A program made the position numbers and the translations under genes. From NCBI GenBank assembly GCA_017621815.1, contig JAGASK010000014.1, forward strand, positions 1 to 64,000: a DNA stretch of 64,000 nt, read 5' to 3'. Under the pieces are notes generated by a model. That model did no database searches, was not told the origin of the DNA, and was given only the letters and a program-made list of their open reading frames with translations. This stretch comes from Lachnospiraceae bacterium. Lineage in GTDB: Bacteria > Bacillota > Clostridia > Lachnospirales > Lachnospiraceae. Position 1 is the stretch's first letter. The number at the start of each line of letters is the position of its first letter. This document shows positions 7,987 through 17,178 of this stretch, one piece after another.

Positions 7987-9567
7987 TTACATGGCCGTTA
8001 CAGCCATTCCTTCCACCAATCCTGTTGTTACATCCGTTACAAGCCTGTCGCCCTCATCAACTCCTTCAATAATCTGAATCATTGTATCAGAAGAAATGCC
8101 TGTTACTACCGGCTGTTTCACTAAAATACCGTCTCTTACCACATATACAAATTCACCGTCCACATCCACATTAACTGCGCTTACCGGCACAATAACGGAA
8201 TCTGTTTCTTTTGCGGTACTGATTACTACCTTGGCCTCTACTCCAAGATAAACATCGCTGTCGGGATTCAAAAGCTTAATTTCCGTTCCCACTACCGCTG
8301 CACCGCTGGCATTCTGCTCTGCCATTTTATTGATTTTGGAAACTTCTCCGTCATAAGTCTTAGCACCGATTGTTACTGCTGCCTTCTGACCTATTTTAAT
8401 TTTGTCCAGATCATATTTAGTAACGGAAATTTTAACGGAAACATCCTCCGTGCTTTCCAGCTTAAGAAGCTGTGTACCGTCTGTTAAGGCAGCTCCTTCT
8501 ACAGCATTCATTTCTGTTACGACACCGTCAAAATCCGCTGTAATGCCATTTTCCACATTGGCAATACTGTCTATAGTTTCCTGAGCTTCAATTTCCTTAG
8601 TCTGGCTGTCAGCTTCCAGTTCTTCCTTGGCTCCTGAAGTAAGCTTGCCGGCTTCTGCGGAGCTTTTCTGGGATTTCATTTCCGAACGGTATTCCTTATA
8701 GTCAGAAAGCATCTTATTATACACATCCAGCTCAGCTTCCCAGCCTTTAATTTCTTCATTATTGGACTGCTCCCATGTATTTAACTGAATTTGTTTCTGA
8801 AGATTCATATATTCTTCAGAATCAGGCTGGTTCTGCCAGTCTAACAGGGAAATCTGAAGCAGGGTGCCGAAATATGCCAGGTCACTTTTCTTCTTTTCAA
8901 TTTTATTTTCCAGTCCTGTTATGTACGCTTCTGTATCAGCAATCTGCTGGTCAAGAACTTCTATATTAATATTAGCTTCATTTAAGTCTCCCAGCTTTTC
9001 ATTGTTGCTCTGTATGGAATTCCGATAACTTCCCTCACCTGATTTTAAAGAAAGCTCCGCCAGCTGCTTTTCTGTCTCCAGGGAAGCTTCATCGTATTCA
9101 ATCAGCACATCTCCGGCTTTCACCGCATCTCCTGCACTTACATTGACTTTTCCGATTTTAGCTTTTACATCCGAAAAATAACTCTTGGAATTATTGGTTG
9201 TAACGGTACCGCTGGTATTAATGGTCTGCTCTATTTCACCTGTTTCGGCAGAAACCGTTGTAACAGGCATAGGCGTACTCCCTGCAATAGCGCTTGAGAT
9301 GACAAAATATAAAATGATAACAACAATGACAGCCGCTATTACAATTCTCCTGATTTTTTTCTTCTTAGCCTTATCCATAGGCTTTTTTTCTTTTTTCACT
9401 TTTTCCTTCTTTGCTTTTTCTTTCTTCTCTTTTTTCTTTTTTCCTTCTTCTGCTTTCTGAGATATCTCTTCCTTGGGCTGTATTATCTCAATCTGGTTTT
9501 CTGCCCGGTCTTCTGCCATATTCTGATCCTGAATCATTTCATTATCCTTCTTTCCCATTTTTATCAT
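7987..9567 (-). CDS. HlyD/MacA-like adaptor subunit of the ABC exporter
   Basis: The protein has a lysine/glutamate-rich cytoplasmic N-terminus (about 40-75), one membrane helix (about 76-95), and a lipoyl/barrel-sandwich half starting near 120. A long alpha-hairpin (about 150-320) follows, then the second lipoyl half and beta-barrel domains. This is the MacA/HlyD membrane-fusion layout. The first codon in frame is a GTG at 9570 almost touching AAAGG, so I use the adjacent ATG at 9567. Gram-positive versions act as extracellular adaptors. It lies between permease and ATPase in the operon. Confidence 0.88.
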   Translation of the reverse strand: MIKMGKKDNEMIQDQNMAEDRAENQIEIIQPKEEISQKAEEGKKKKEKKEKAKKEKVKKEKKPMDKAKKKKIRRIVIAAVIVVIILYFVISSAIAGSTPMPVTTVSAETGEIEQTINTSGTVTTNNSKSYFSDVKAKIGKVNVSAGDAVKAGDVLIEYDEASLETEKQLAELSLKSGEGSYRNSIQSNNEKLGDLNEANINIEVLDQQIADTEAYITGLENKIEKKKSDLAYFGTLLQISLLDWQNQPDSEEYMNLQKQIQLNTWEQSNNEEIKGWEAELDVYNKMLSDYKEYRSEMKSQKSSAEAGKLTSGAKEELEADSQTKEIEAQETIDSIANVENGITADFDGVVTEMNAVEGAALTDGTQLLKLESTEDVSVKISVTKYDLDKIKIGQKAAVTIGAKTYDGEVSKINKMAEQNASGAAVVGTEIKLLNPDSDVYLGVEAKVVISTAKETDSVIVPVSAVNVDVDGEFVYVVRDGILVKQPVVTGISSDTMIQIIEGVDEGDRLVTDVTTGLVEGMAVTAM

Positions 9568-9625
9568 CACGCCTTTCTTTCATTCTGCAATTTTACATAT
9601 CATAACCGTTTGGCAACATTTGGCT

Positions 9626-10321
9626 TTATAATTCAGCATCATTGATAATATCCGCCACAATTTTGCCGTCCATAATGCGGATAATTCTTTTTGCCCTGGC
9701 AGCAATGTCATTATCGTGGGTAATCAAAATGACCGTCCTGCCCTCGCTGTGGAGTCCCTTTAATATTTCCATAATTTCCTTCGTGGAACCTGAATCCAGA
9801 TTTCCTGTAGGTTCATCTGCCAGAATAACCGGCGGCGCCTGTGCTATTGCCCTTGCTATAGCTACCCTCTGCTGCTGTCCGCCTGACATTTCGGAGGGCT
9901 TATGAGTCATACGCGCTTTCAAACCGACCTTTTCAAGAGCAATTTCCGAAAGTCTCAGCCGCTCTTTTTTACTGACTCCTCTGTATATCAGGGGCAGCTC
10001 CACATTTTCCAGTGCGGTAAGCCCCGCTATCAGATTAAACCCCTGAAAGATAAATCCGATTTCTTTATTTCTGATATCAGAAAGCTCATCATCCGTTAAA
10101 TGGGATACATCCTGTCCATTCAATATGTATGTGCCGGAGGTGGGGACATCCAGACATCCCAGCATATTCATCAAAGTGGATTTTCCTGAACCCGACTGAC
10201 CGATAATGGCTACAAATTCATTCCGGTTAATCTTCAGGTTCACATGGTCAAGTGCTCTGACTTCATTCTCTCCGGGATTATAAACTTTGCACATATCCCG
10301 GATTTCAACTAACTCATCCAT
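9626..10321 (-). CDS. LolD/MacB-type ABC transporter ATPase
   Basis: The 231-residue ATPase powers the adjacent MacB-like permease. Walker A is GQSGSGKS (41-48), the signature is MSGGQQQR (145-152) and Walker B VILADE is at 165-170, followed by the D-loop and the H-loop LITHD. AAGGAG lies 6 nt before the ATG. It is the promoter-proximal gene, directly behind the palindromic operator at 10374-10399. Confidence 0.93.
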   Translation of the reverse strand: MDELVEIRDMCKVYNPGENEVRALDHVNLKINRNEFVAIIGQSGSGKSTLMNMLGCLDVPTSGTYILNGQDVSHLTDDELSDIRNKEIGFIFQGFNLIAGLTALENVELPLIYRGVSKKERLRLSEIALEKVGLKARMTHKPSEMSGGQQQRVAIARAIAQAPPVILADEPTGNLDSGSTKEIMEILKGLHSEGRTVILITHDNDIAARAKRIIRIMDGKIVADIINDAEL

Positions 10322-10373
10322 TGATACTCTCCTTTTTATGTATTTAATCCTGCTGCTTAAAAGTTTCCTGTAT

Positions 10374-10407
10374 TATTGTATTATATTACTAATACAATAA
10401 TTGTCAA
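10374..10407 (-). promoter_or_regulatory. Promoter with embedded palindromic operator for the ABC exporter
   Basis: TTGACA (10407-10402), a 16-nt spacer and TATAAT (10385-10380) drive the exporter operon. A perfect 10-bp inverted repeat, arms 10374-10383 and 10390-10399 with a 6-bp centre, covers the -10 and most of the spacer. A dimeric repressor of the GntR, MarR or TetR class is likely; no such gene is adjacent. Confidence 0.75.
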
Positions 10408-10570
10408 GACTCAATTATACATTATCGAATTTTGTTCTTACAAACTTTCATATGAATACCGTTTATTCAAAACTCCTGTATATTATAACGGATTATATGC
10501 TAAATAACCTTCAATAAAAGATAATGAATTCTTAAATTTTTCTTAAACAAAACCAAAAAAGCGTAAAAGA

Positions 10571-10610
10571 AAAAGGCGCAAGTCCGATTTTCACCGGCTT
10601 TTCGCCTTTT
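10571..10610. terminator. Terminator downstream of ribU
   Basis: Arms AAAAGGCG (10571-10578) and CGCCTTTT (10603-10610), with an inner CCG/CGG pair, give a symmetric hairpin. On the minus strand it is followed by a T-rich tract, fitting the end of the ribU transcript. Confidence 0.7.
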
Positions 10611-10617
10611 CCTCTGC

Positions 10618-10660
10618 ATTCATGACAATAGAAAGTTCGCAGAGTGTGCTTTCTATTGTC
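10618..10660. repeat. Dispersed intergenic hairpin repeat, copy B
   Basis: A perfect 12-bp inverted repeat, GACAATAGAAAG (10624-10635) and CTTTCTATTGTC (10649-10660), has loop TTCGCAGAGTGTG. It lies 11 nt past the ribU stop. It is clearly related to the copies near 597 and 39286 and shares ATTCATGACAATAG with 23367. Confidence 0.6.
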
Positions 10661-10671
10661 TATGATATTTC

Positions 10672-11442
10672 CTATTTCCCTTCTGCCTGAGGCTTTGCAG
10701 CTGCTTTTGTCTTTACAGATGCTGTTTTCAAAACAGGGCTGAGCTTTTTATAAATCAGCATGGTTATCAGTGAAACACTGCCGCCCTTTAAAAGATTCAT
10801 AGGAGCTACCGCAAAAACAACCAAAGTTGTCACGCTGGTAATGGAGCTGTTAATAGCTGTTCCCATTCCTACAATGGTGTCAAGCGGCATTCCGTATAAC
10901 TTTGCAAAAGCAGGAAGCAGGTAAACTGCATTAAACATAGTTCCGAACACTGTCATGCAGAGAGTTCCCGCCGTACAGGAAAGAACGGCATTTTTCTTTG
11001 TCTTTTTAAACATATAAATAATCGATGACGGAAGAATAAAACTGCAGCCGACTACAAAGTTGGCAAGGTCTCCTACAAAAGCTGTGGATGTTCCTTTCAT
11101 AAATAATTTAAGTACAACTTTACAGAATTCAATCATAACACCGGCTACCGGTCCAAATGCAAATGCCCCTACAAGCGCAGGAATTTCACTGAAATCAAGC
11201 TCATAAAAGGAAGGGGCAAAAGGAAGCGGGAATTCAAACAGCATAAGTACCGCAGCAATTGCTGCAAAAACGCCAATCATTGCAATTTTCCTGGTGGTAA
11301 GAATACGTTCCTCATCACCGTTTTTCTTTTTCAGAAACTTTTCGGCTGCATATGCCACCGCCGTTAAAATCACCGCAATCACTACAGACTCAAGTGCAAA
11401 CATTGCATTCTCCACTAACGTGGACCATAAACCATTATTCAT
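10672..11442 (-). CDS. ribU: ECF transporter S component, riboflavin specific
   Basis: The 256-residue membrane protein has about six helices. The first (about 10-32) is an added N-terminal segment. The core begins near TRKIAMIGVFAAIAAVLMLF (49-68), where the ECF S-component family usually starts. The DFSEIPALVGAFAFGP block is typical of riboflavin-binding RibU. It takes up riboflavin together with a shared EcfA/A'/T module encoded elsewhere. The FMN riboswitch upstream makes the riboflavin assignment firm. The C-terminus is alanine/lysine-rich. Confidence 0.9.
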   Translation of the reverse strand: MNNGLWSTLVENAMFALESVVIAVILTAVAYAAEKFLKKKNGDEERILTTRKIAMIGVFAAIAAVLMLFEFPLPFAPSFYELDFSEIPALVGAFAFGPVAGVMIEFCKVVLKLFMKGTSTAFVGDLANFVVGCSFILPSSIIYMFKKTKKNAVLSCTAGTLCMTVFGTMFNAVYLLPAFAKLYGMPLDTIVGMGTAINSSITSVTTLVVFAVAPMNLLKGGSVSLITMLIYKKLSPVLKTASVKTKAAAKPQAEGK

Positions 11443-11527
11443 TTTCTTTTCCTCTCTTTCTGCCGCTTAAGGCGGCTGGCTTTTGCCTTTTTCAGAAAGG
11501 TTCTTCTTTCAAAGCTTCTTATAAAAC

Positions 11528-11562
11528 AAAAACCCCGAATGCTTTCAATCTGCATCCGGGGT
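11528..11562 (-). terminator. Riboswitch-controlled terminator before ribU
   Basis: Arms on the minus strand at 11562-11553 and 11541-11532 (ACCCCGGATG with CATTCGGGGT) are followed by TTTT(T). It lies between the FMN aptamer and ribU and is the expression platform. A TGATTGC/GCAATCA pair at 11586-11612 between aptamer and terminator may be part of the switch. Confidence 0.75.
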
Positions 11563-11613
11563 ACTATTTCATAACACGCTCAATATGATTGCTTTCCTTG
11601 GAACGCAATCATT

Positions 11614-11783
11614 TTCTTCTTTCATCCAGACTTTACTGTTGGTTTTGGACTTTCACCAAATCAGCCGCTTTGCTTTGGTACATTCACATACGTAAGCGCA
11701 GCGGGTCGCGGACTATACCGCCAGTAGGGAATTCATACTCACCAGGCATTTTATGCCGGATAAGGTCACCCAACCCCGAAGAA
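11614..11783 (-). promoter_or_regulatory. FMN riboswitch (RFN element)
   Basis: The minus strand shows the RFN core in order: CTTCGGGG, GGGTGA, CTGGCGGTATAGTCCGCGAC, GCTGATTTGGTGAAAGTCC, AACAGTAAAGTCTGGATGA. P1 is closed by TTCTTC/GAAGAA (11783-11778 and 11619-11614). FMN binding should terminate transcription ahead of ribU. An enlarged second arm (about 11735-11765) is compatible with the family. Confidence 0.95.
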
Positions 11784-11826
11784 CTTTTCTTATGAACGAA
11801 AGCTTTCCTTTCGTTTTTTCTATCTC

Positions 11827-11855
11827 ATACTAATGCATTGTTATTTATTTGTCAA
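11827..11855 (-). promoter_or_regulatory. Promoter of the FMN riboswitch-ribU unit
   Basis: TTGACA (11855-11850), 17-nt spacer, TAGTAT (11832-11827). The -35 lies inside the last codons of the upstream vWA gene. Confidence 0.75.
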
Positions 11856-13565
11856 TACTTCTTCCACTAATTCCAGAAATTCCTTCTTATATTCATCACC
11901 AAGCTCAATGGCTTTCAGGGTTTTTCTCACATTTTTAACGGAAGCATCCTCCGGATACTCACTGTGGGAAGCAAGCAGTCCAAACTCTGCAACTGCTGCC
12001 GCAAACCGGAAGTCATCGGAAGGGTGTTCCTTAAAACTGTCAAAGCTTACCGGATACTGTAAAAGGTTGCTTTCTTCTTCCGCAGGTTTTTTATAGCGCA
12101 CACTTAAGGTCAGCCATTCCTGGGATTTTGCCGCATTGTCCTCTCCTGATTCTTCCAGCTCTTTTTTATAATTTTCGCTGTATTTTAATCCTTCAATTTC
12201 TTCCTCTGAAAGAGCGGTCAGGGGCTCCTTTAAAATCAGTTCATAGAGCACAGTTACGCTGTGTCCTGCACCGATTTCACCTGCATCCTTTGTATCATCC
12301 TCAAAATCTTCCCTGTTCAGCGCCCTGTTTTCATAGCCGATTAAACGATATTCTGATACTACTGCGGGATTAAATTCCACCTGGAGTTTTACATCCTTAC
12401 ATACAGTGAGCAGCGTAGCGCTCATTTCTTCCACAAGTACCTTTTTAGCCTCTGTCAGGCAGTCAATATAAGAATAATTTCCATTGCCCTTATCAGCCAG
12501 GGTTTCCATTTTATTATCTTTAATATTTCCTGTTCCGAAGCCCAGAACCGAAAGGAAAATGCCTGATTCCTTCTTTTCCGTAATCAGTTCCTCCAGCTCT
12601 TCTTCCGTGGTCATGCCGATATTTAAGTCTCCGTCAGTGGCAAGAATAATTCTGTTATTGCCGCCTTTAATAAAATGCTTCTGGGCAAGTTCATAAGCCG
12701 TTTCAATACCTTTGCTTCCATAGGTACCTCCTCCTGCTTCAAGCCCCATAAGCGCCTTTTGAATTTTCTTCGTTTTGTCCCCGCTTACGCCGTCAAGTAC
12801 AATAGTGTCCTCCCCTGCATAAGTCACAATAGAAACTCTGTCCTTTTCCGTAAGATTTTCAGCCAGCATACAGAAAGACTCCTGCAAAAGCGGCAGTTTA
12901 TCCGGATTATACATGGAACCTGACACATCCAGTAAGAATACGAGATTGGACGACGGAGCATCCTCATAGTCAATACTTTGGGTTTTCAGGCCAATCATCA
13001 GAAGCTGTGCTTCCTCATTCCATGGACAGCTGCTAATCTGTGTGGTGACGCCAAAAGGCTCGCTTCCCTCCGGCTCATTATAATCATAAGAAAAATAATT
13101 CAGCATTTCCTCAATTCTTGCAGCCCCATCCGGCAGATATTCCAGACTGTAGCCGCTTCTGATAAGCCTTCTCAAATTACTGTAAGAAGCGGTATCCACA
13201 TCTGCGGAAAAAGTGGAAAGGGGCTCTTTTCTAACGGAAGCATATCCTTTTTCTTCCCATTCGCTGTATTCTTCACCGCTGCTGTCCGGAAAATCAAAGG
13301 TATAACAGCCTTCCAGATAACTTTCCTCAGCCTCTTCATTTGCAGACGCTGTATTTTCTTCCGTTTCCCCTGCCGCGGCTTCATAATCATATACATAATC
13401 CCCCTCAGCCTCTTCCGTAACATATCCGTCATCCCAGGCCTCCGTCGTATCCGCCGCTTCTGCAGCGGTGTCGCTTGTTGCAGTACTGTCGGACTTTCCG
13501 CATCCCTGCAGTGACCCCATTATAAGTGCCGTTAAAAGTACTGATGTCACAATCCTCTTTTTCAT
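11841..13565 (-). CDS. von Willebrand factor A domain lipoprotein, YfbK-like
   Basis: The signal peptide ends in a lipobox with Cys22 (SLQGC). A low-complexity acidic linker (about 25-105) follows. A YfbK-type N-terminal region begins near SADVDTASYSNLRRLI (120-135). The vWA domain starts about 208 with MIDAS motif DVSGS (213-217), and a DUF3520-like C-terminal region follows from about 390. The protein should be anchored on the outer face of the membrane and bind a metal-dependent partner. Its ribosome site lies inside a terminator-like hairpin with the upstream tex gene. Function unknown. Confidence 0.88.
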   Translation of the reverse strand: MKKRIVTSVLLTALIMGSLQGCGKSDSTATSDTAAEAADTTEAWDDGYVTEEAEGDYVYDYEAAAGETEENTASANEEAEESYLEGCYTFDFPDSSGEEYSEWEEKGYASVRKEPLSTFSADVDTASYSNLRRLIRSGYSLEYLPDGAARIEEMLNYFSYDYNEPEGSEPFGVTTQISSCPWNEEAQLLMIGLKTQSIDYEDAPSSNLVFLLDVSGSMYNPDKLPLLQESFCMLAENLTEKDRVSIVTYAGEDTIVLDGVSGDKTKKIQKALMGLEAGGGTYGSKGIETAYELAQKHFIKGGNNRIILATDGDLNIGMTTEEELEELITEKKESGIFLSVLGFGTGNIKDNKMETLADKGNGNYSYIDCLTEAKKVLVEEMSATLLTVCKDVKLQVEFNPAVVSEYRLIGYENRALNREDFEDDTKDAGEIGAGHSVTVLYELILKEPLTALSEEEIEGLKYSENYKKELEESGEDNAAKSQEWLTLSVRYKKPAEEESNLLQYPVSFDSFKEHPSDDFRFAAAVAEFGLLASHSEYPEDASVKNVRKTLKAIELGDEYKKEFLELVEEVLTNK

Positions 13566-13570
13566 AAAAA

Positions 13571-13612
13571 ATTCCTCCCTTATGTATCATATTAAAGATA
13601 CGGGGGAGGAAT
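13571..13612 (-). terminator. tex terminator that contains the ribosome site of the vWA gene
   Basis: Minus-strand arms ATTCCTCCC (13612-13604) and GGGAGGAAT (13579-13571), with an inner GTATC/GATAC pair, form a strong stem followed at once by TTTTTT and the ATG of the vWA gene. It fits an intrinsic terminator for tex. The 3' arm carries GGGAGG, the only ribosome site of the next gene. Confidence 0.7.
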
Positions 13613-13644
13613 GGAAATTTTATGGATAAATGTAAAAATTTCTG

Positions 13645-16041
13645 TTATTTTTCTGAATTAATTTTCATGGTAAGGGAAATTCTCTTCTTAGCCACATCTA
13701 CAGAAAGCACCTGCACATCTACAACATCGCCTACACTGACAGCTTCCAGGGGGTGCTTAATAAAGCGCTCGGTAATCTGGGAAATATGCACCAGACCGTC
13801 CTGGTGGACACCGATATCCACAAATACGCCGAAATCAATGACATTGCGGACTGTTCCTTTTAAAATCATACCGGGCTTCAAATCCTTCATATCAAGAACA
13901 TCGCTTCTAAGGATGGGCGCCGGCATATCCTCTCTGGGGTCTCTTGCGGGCTTTTCCAGCTCTTTTAAAATATCTGTAAGAGTTATTTCACCGATTCCAA
14001 GTTCATCTGCCAGTTTCTTTTTATCTGTAATCTTCCTTTCCAGAGTGCTGACTGCTGCTGCGCTTTCCGTTTTGCCCGAAGCTCCGCTTCCCGCTGCTTT
14101 TCCTTTCGAAGCTTTGCCGCTTTCTTCATCACTTTGAAGCACCATGCCGCCCATTGCCGCTGCCAAAGCCCTGCCCATTGCCGTATTGGTATTTCTGATT
14201 ACCACCTTCTGGCCTTTGGGCTTTCTTTCCTGTCTGGGTGCCGGCGCATCCTGCTTGAGTGCCCCTGTAACGCCTTTTTTCTTCGACGCTTCCTTCTGGG
14301 CTTTTCTTACATCTTCCATGGTAAGCCCCAGCTTTTCAAGAAGTTTTTCCGCAGCCCCATAGCTTTCGGGATGAACGCTGGTAGCATCCAGAGGATTGTC
14401 GCCATCCAGGATACGCATAAATCCGGCACACTGCTCATATGCCTTGGGTCCTAACTTGGCAACCTTTAAAAGCTGGTTTCTGCTGGTAAACCGGCCGTTT
14501 GTTTCCCTGTAATCCACAATGTTTTTTGCAATGGCTTTGGAAATACCTGAAATATATTCAAGCAGGGAAGCTGATGCCGTATTTAAGTCCACACCAACCT
14601 TATTTACGCAGTCCTCTACCACACCGCTTAAGGCTTCACTTAATTTTTTCTGGTTCATGTCATGCTGATATTGACCCACGCCAATGGATTTGGGGTCAAT
14701 CTTAACAAGCTCTGCCAGAGGGTCCTGAAGCCTTCTTGCAATGGAAGCTGCGCTTCTTTGTCCCACATCAAAATTAGGGAATTCTTCTGTTGCCAGCTTG
14801 CTTGCAGAATAAACGGATGCTCCTGCTTCATTTACAATCACATACTGTACCGGCTTGTCCAGCTCTTTTATCAGTTCCACAATCACCTGCTCGGATTCAC
14901 GGGATGCTGTTCCGTTGCCCACGCTGATTAAGGATACATTATATTTGTCAATCAGGCGCTTCAGTTCCTTTTTAGCCTCTTCCACCTTATTTTGAGGGGC
15001 AGTGGGATAAATTACTTTTGTATCAAGAACCTTTCCTGTAGCATCTACAACAGCCAGCTTACAGCCGGTACGGAAAGCAGGGTCCCAGCCAAGCACTACC
15101 TTTCCGGCAATGGGAGGCTGCATAAGAAGCTGCTCCAGATTCTTTCCGAATACGGATATTGCGCCGTCCTCAGCTTTTTCTGTCAGTTCATTTCTGATTT
15201 CCCTTTCAATGGCAGGCGCAATCAGCCTGTCATAGGCATCTTCAATTACTTCCTTAAGAACGGGAGTTGTATATTCATTTTCGGAGGTTAATGTCTTTTT
15301 GGCAAGGTACTGTAAAATTCTCTCTTCCGGAGCCGTAACCTTAACCGTCAGGAACTTTTCATTTTCTCCCCGGTTAAGGGCAAGGATTCTGTGGCCTGCC
15401 GCTTTCTTTACAGGTTCCTCATAAGCATAATACATTTCGTACACACTTTCAGCCTTTTCATCCCTGGCGGTACTTGTAAGAATGCCCTCCTCCATAGTAA
15501 TATTTCTGATGTAAATACGATAATCAGCTTCATCGGAAATGCTTTCAGCAATGATGTCCTTTGCTCCCTGAAGGGCTTCTTTTACATCCTTCACTTCCTT
15601 TTCTTCACTTACATATTTCGCAGCTTCCTCCTCAAGGGGCGCTGCTGCATCCTGCTGTAATATGTACTGTGCAAGACCCTCAAGTCCTTTTTCCTTAGCA
15701 ACACTGGCACGTGTCTTTCTCTTGGGTCTGTAAGGACGGTACAAATCTTCCACTACTACCATCGTTTCAGCTGCAAGAATTTTTTCCTTCAGTTCTTCTG
15801 TAAGCTTACCCTGTTCCTCTATGCTTCCAATCACCTGTTCCTTTTTTTCCTCCAGATTCCGAAGATAGGTAAGCCTTTCATGGAGATTGCGCAGCTGTTC
15901 ATCATTGAGTGAACCTGTCGCCTCCTTACGATAACGGGAAATAAAAGGAATAGTATTTCCTTCATCGATTAATTTTACGGCAGCTTCCACCTGCCATTTT
16001 TCTACTTTCAGTTCTTCTTTTAATTTCAGTATGATGTCCAT
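13645..16041 (-). CDS. tex: Tex-family RNA-binding transcription accessory protein
   Basis: The 798-residue protein has the Tex layout: N-terminal helical region, a YqgF/RNase H-like domain (about 315-450, LGWDPAFRTGCKLAVVD), helix-hairpin-helix (about 480-560, VGVDLNTAS then ISKAIAKNIV), and an S1 RNA-binding domain at the C-terminus (about 722-795, LKPGMILKGTVRNVIDFGVF). Unusually, an alanine/lysine-rich linker of about 70 residues (about 600-665) sits between HhH and S1. Tex proteins associate with RNA polymerase and affect transcription and stress tolerance. Confidence 0.92.
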   Translation of the reverse strand: MDIILKLKEELKVEKWQVEAAVKLIDEGNTIPFISRYRKEATGSLNDEQLRNLHERLTYLRNLEEKKEQVIGSIEEQGKLTEELKEKILAAETMVVVEDLYRPYRPKRKTRASVAKEKGLEGLAQYILQQDAAAPLEEEAAKYVSEEKEVKDVKEALQGAKDIIAESISDEADYRIYIRNITMEEGILTSTARDEKAESVYEMYYAYEEPVKKAAGHRILALNRGENEKFLTVKVTAPEERILQYLAKKTLTSENEYTTPVLKEVIEDAYDRLIAPAIEREIRNELTEKAEDGAISVFGKNLEQLLMQPPIAGKVVLGWDPAFRTGCKLAVVDATGKVLDTKVIYPTAPQNKVEEAKKELKRLIDKYNVSLISVGNGTASRESEQVIVELIKELDKPVQYVIVNEAGASVYSASKLATEEFPNFDVGQRSAASIARRLQDPLAELVKIDPKSIGVGQYQHDMNQKKLSEALSGVVEDCVNKVGVDLNTASASLLEYISGISKAIAKNIVDYRETNGRFTSRNQLLKVAKLGPKAYEQCAGFMRILDGDNPLDATSVHPESYGAAEKLLEKLGLTMEDVRKAQKEASKKKGVTGALKQDAPAPRQERKPKGQKVVIRNTNTAMGRALAAAMGGMVLQSDEESGKASKGKAAGSGASGKTESAAAVSTLERKITDKKKLADELGIGEITLTDILKELEKPARDPREDMPAPILRSDVLDMKDLKPGMILKGTVRNVIDFGVFVDIGVHQDGLVHISQITERFIKHPLEAVSVGDVVDVQVLSVDVAKKRISLTMKINSEK

Positions 16042-16075
16042 ATTTACCGTCCTTTAATTAAGTTTTCTGTTATTA

Positions 16076-16104
16076 AGTATAATAGAAGCAAATAGGTTTT
16101 TCAA
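16076..16104 (-). promoter_or_regulatory. Promoter of tex
   Basis: TTGAAA (16104-16099), 17-nt spacer, TATACT (16081-16076), 35 nt upstream of the tex ATG. Confidence 0.7.
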
Positions 16105-16202
16105 GATTTGACTTATTGTATTCCGGGCTTATTAGTGTTAAGATAATACCAGACACCGTACAGACGGTCTTATCGGACTATATTCAAAGTGAGTGATACT
16201 TT

Positions 16203-16643
16203 ATGGACTATAATAATAATCAGAATATACCGCCCTATGGCGGGTACAATCAGCAAAGCCCTTCTTTTCACAATCCGGGGCTTACCATGGCATCTGTTTC
16301 CCTGTTTCTGGGGCTGGGCGCTGTTTTTACACTGCTGACAGTATTTCTTCCCCTGGCGCTGGGAGGCCTGGCTATATTGCTTGCCCTGCTTTCTAAAGGC
16401 TACGGAAAAAAGATGCTGACCCAGGCCCGCATCGGATTTATCTGCGGAATAGGAAGCCTTTGCGTTACTGTGGGTATTTTCATTTCTTCCTTCGCAGTAC
16501 TTTTCAGTAATCCTGACATGCTGGTTGAATACGGGCAGCAATATGATGCCATGTGCGAAGACGTCTACGGACAGCCTTCGGAAGAATTATTCGGTTTTTC
16601 CTTTGAGGATATGATGGAGGAATATGCCGATATGCTTCGGTAG
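16203..16643 (+). CDS. Small two-helix membrane protein
   Basis: The 146-residue protein begins with an Asn/Gln/Pro/Tyr-rich cytoplasmic segment (1-28). Two membrane helices follow (about 28-62 and 75-100), and the tail is acidic. This is the DUF4190-like plan seen in many Firmicutes, but I cannot name a family with certainty. The ribosome site is weak (GAGTG). It starts a three-gene plus-strand cluster that faces away from tex. Confidence 0.65.
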   Translation: MDYNNNQNIPPYGGYNQQSPSFHNPGLTMASVSLFLGLGAVFTLLTVFLPLALGGLAILLALLSKGYGKKMLTQARIGFICGIGSLCVTVGIFISSFAVLFSNPDMLVEYGQQYDAMCEDVYGQPSEELFGFSFEDMMEEYADMLR

Positions 16644-16674
16644 TGCTTGTTCATTAATGAAAGGAGTAATGTTT

Positions 16675-17151
16675 ATGACAGGAATCATCGGCGGAAGCTA
16701 CGGATATCCAAATGTAAATTCATATATGCAGGGCAGCAGACCCGTTGTAAATCCGGGTGAATCAACTGTTGTCTCTCCCGGCCGCAAATCTTCCCCTGCG
16801 GAATGCGAAACCTGTAAGAACCGCAAATATCAGGACGGTTCCGATGAAATGGTTTCCTTTAAGTCGGCCGCTCATATTTCCCCTGAGGCTTCTGCCTCCA
16901 GAGTGCGCGCCCATGAGCAGGAGCATGTCAGCAATGCTTATAAAAAAGCTGCCCAGAACAACGGAAAAGTACTTGCTGCCAATGTTTCCATAAAAACCGC
17001 CATATGTCCCGAATGCGGACGCACTTATACGGCAGGCGGCACTACTACAACCAAAATCAGCTACAGTGATGAATCAAATCCTTATCAGCAGAACAAAAAA
17101 TCTGCGGATGCGGCTGCTTTTATCGGACAGAATCTGGATATAGCTGTCTAA
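16675..17151 (+). CDS. Putative metallopeptidase, SprA/CJM1_0395-like
   Basis: The 158-residue product has a CETC pair (45-48), the block RKYQDGSDEMVSFK (50-63), a zinc-type motif HEQEH (80-84) inside VRAHEQEHVSNAY, and CPEC (111-114). This order matches the SprA-related putative metalloprotease family of unknown role. The ORF is open further upstream and overlaps the previous gene, but AAGGAG is 8 nt before the ATG at 16675, which I take as the start. There is no signal peptide, so it should be cytosolic. Confidence 0.75.
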   Translation: MTGIIGGSYGYPNVNSYMQGSRPVVNPGESTVVSPGRKSSPAECETCKNRKYQDGSDEMVSFKSAAHISPEASASRVRAHEQEHVSNAYKKAAQNNGKVLAANVSIKTAICPECGRTYTAGGTTTTKISYSDESNPYQQNKKSADAAAFIGQNLDIAV

Positions 17152-17178
17152 TTTTTATATAACACAGGAGTTTTTAAC

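Noticed and set aside
12978..13514. 178-codon plus-strand ORF
   Set aside because: It is antisense to the vWA gene and has a composition typical of a shadow frame.
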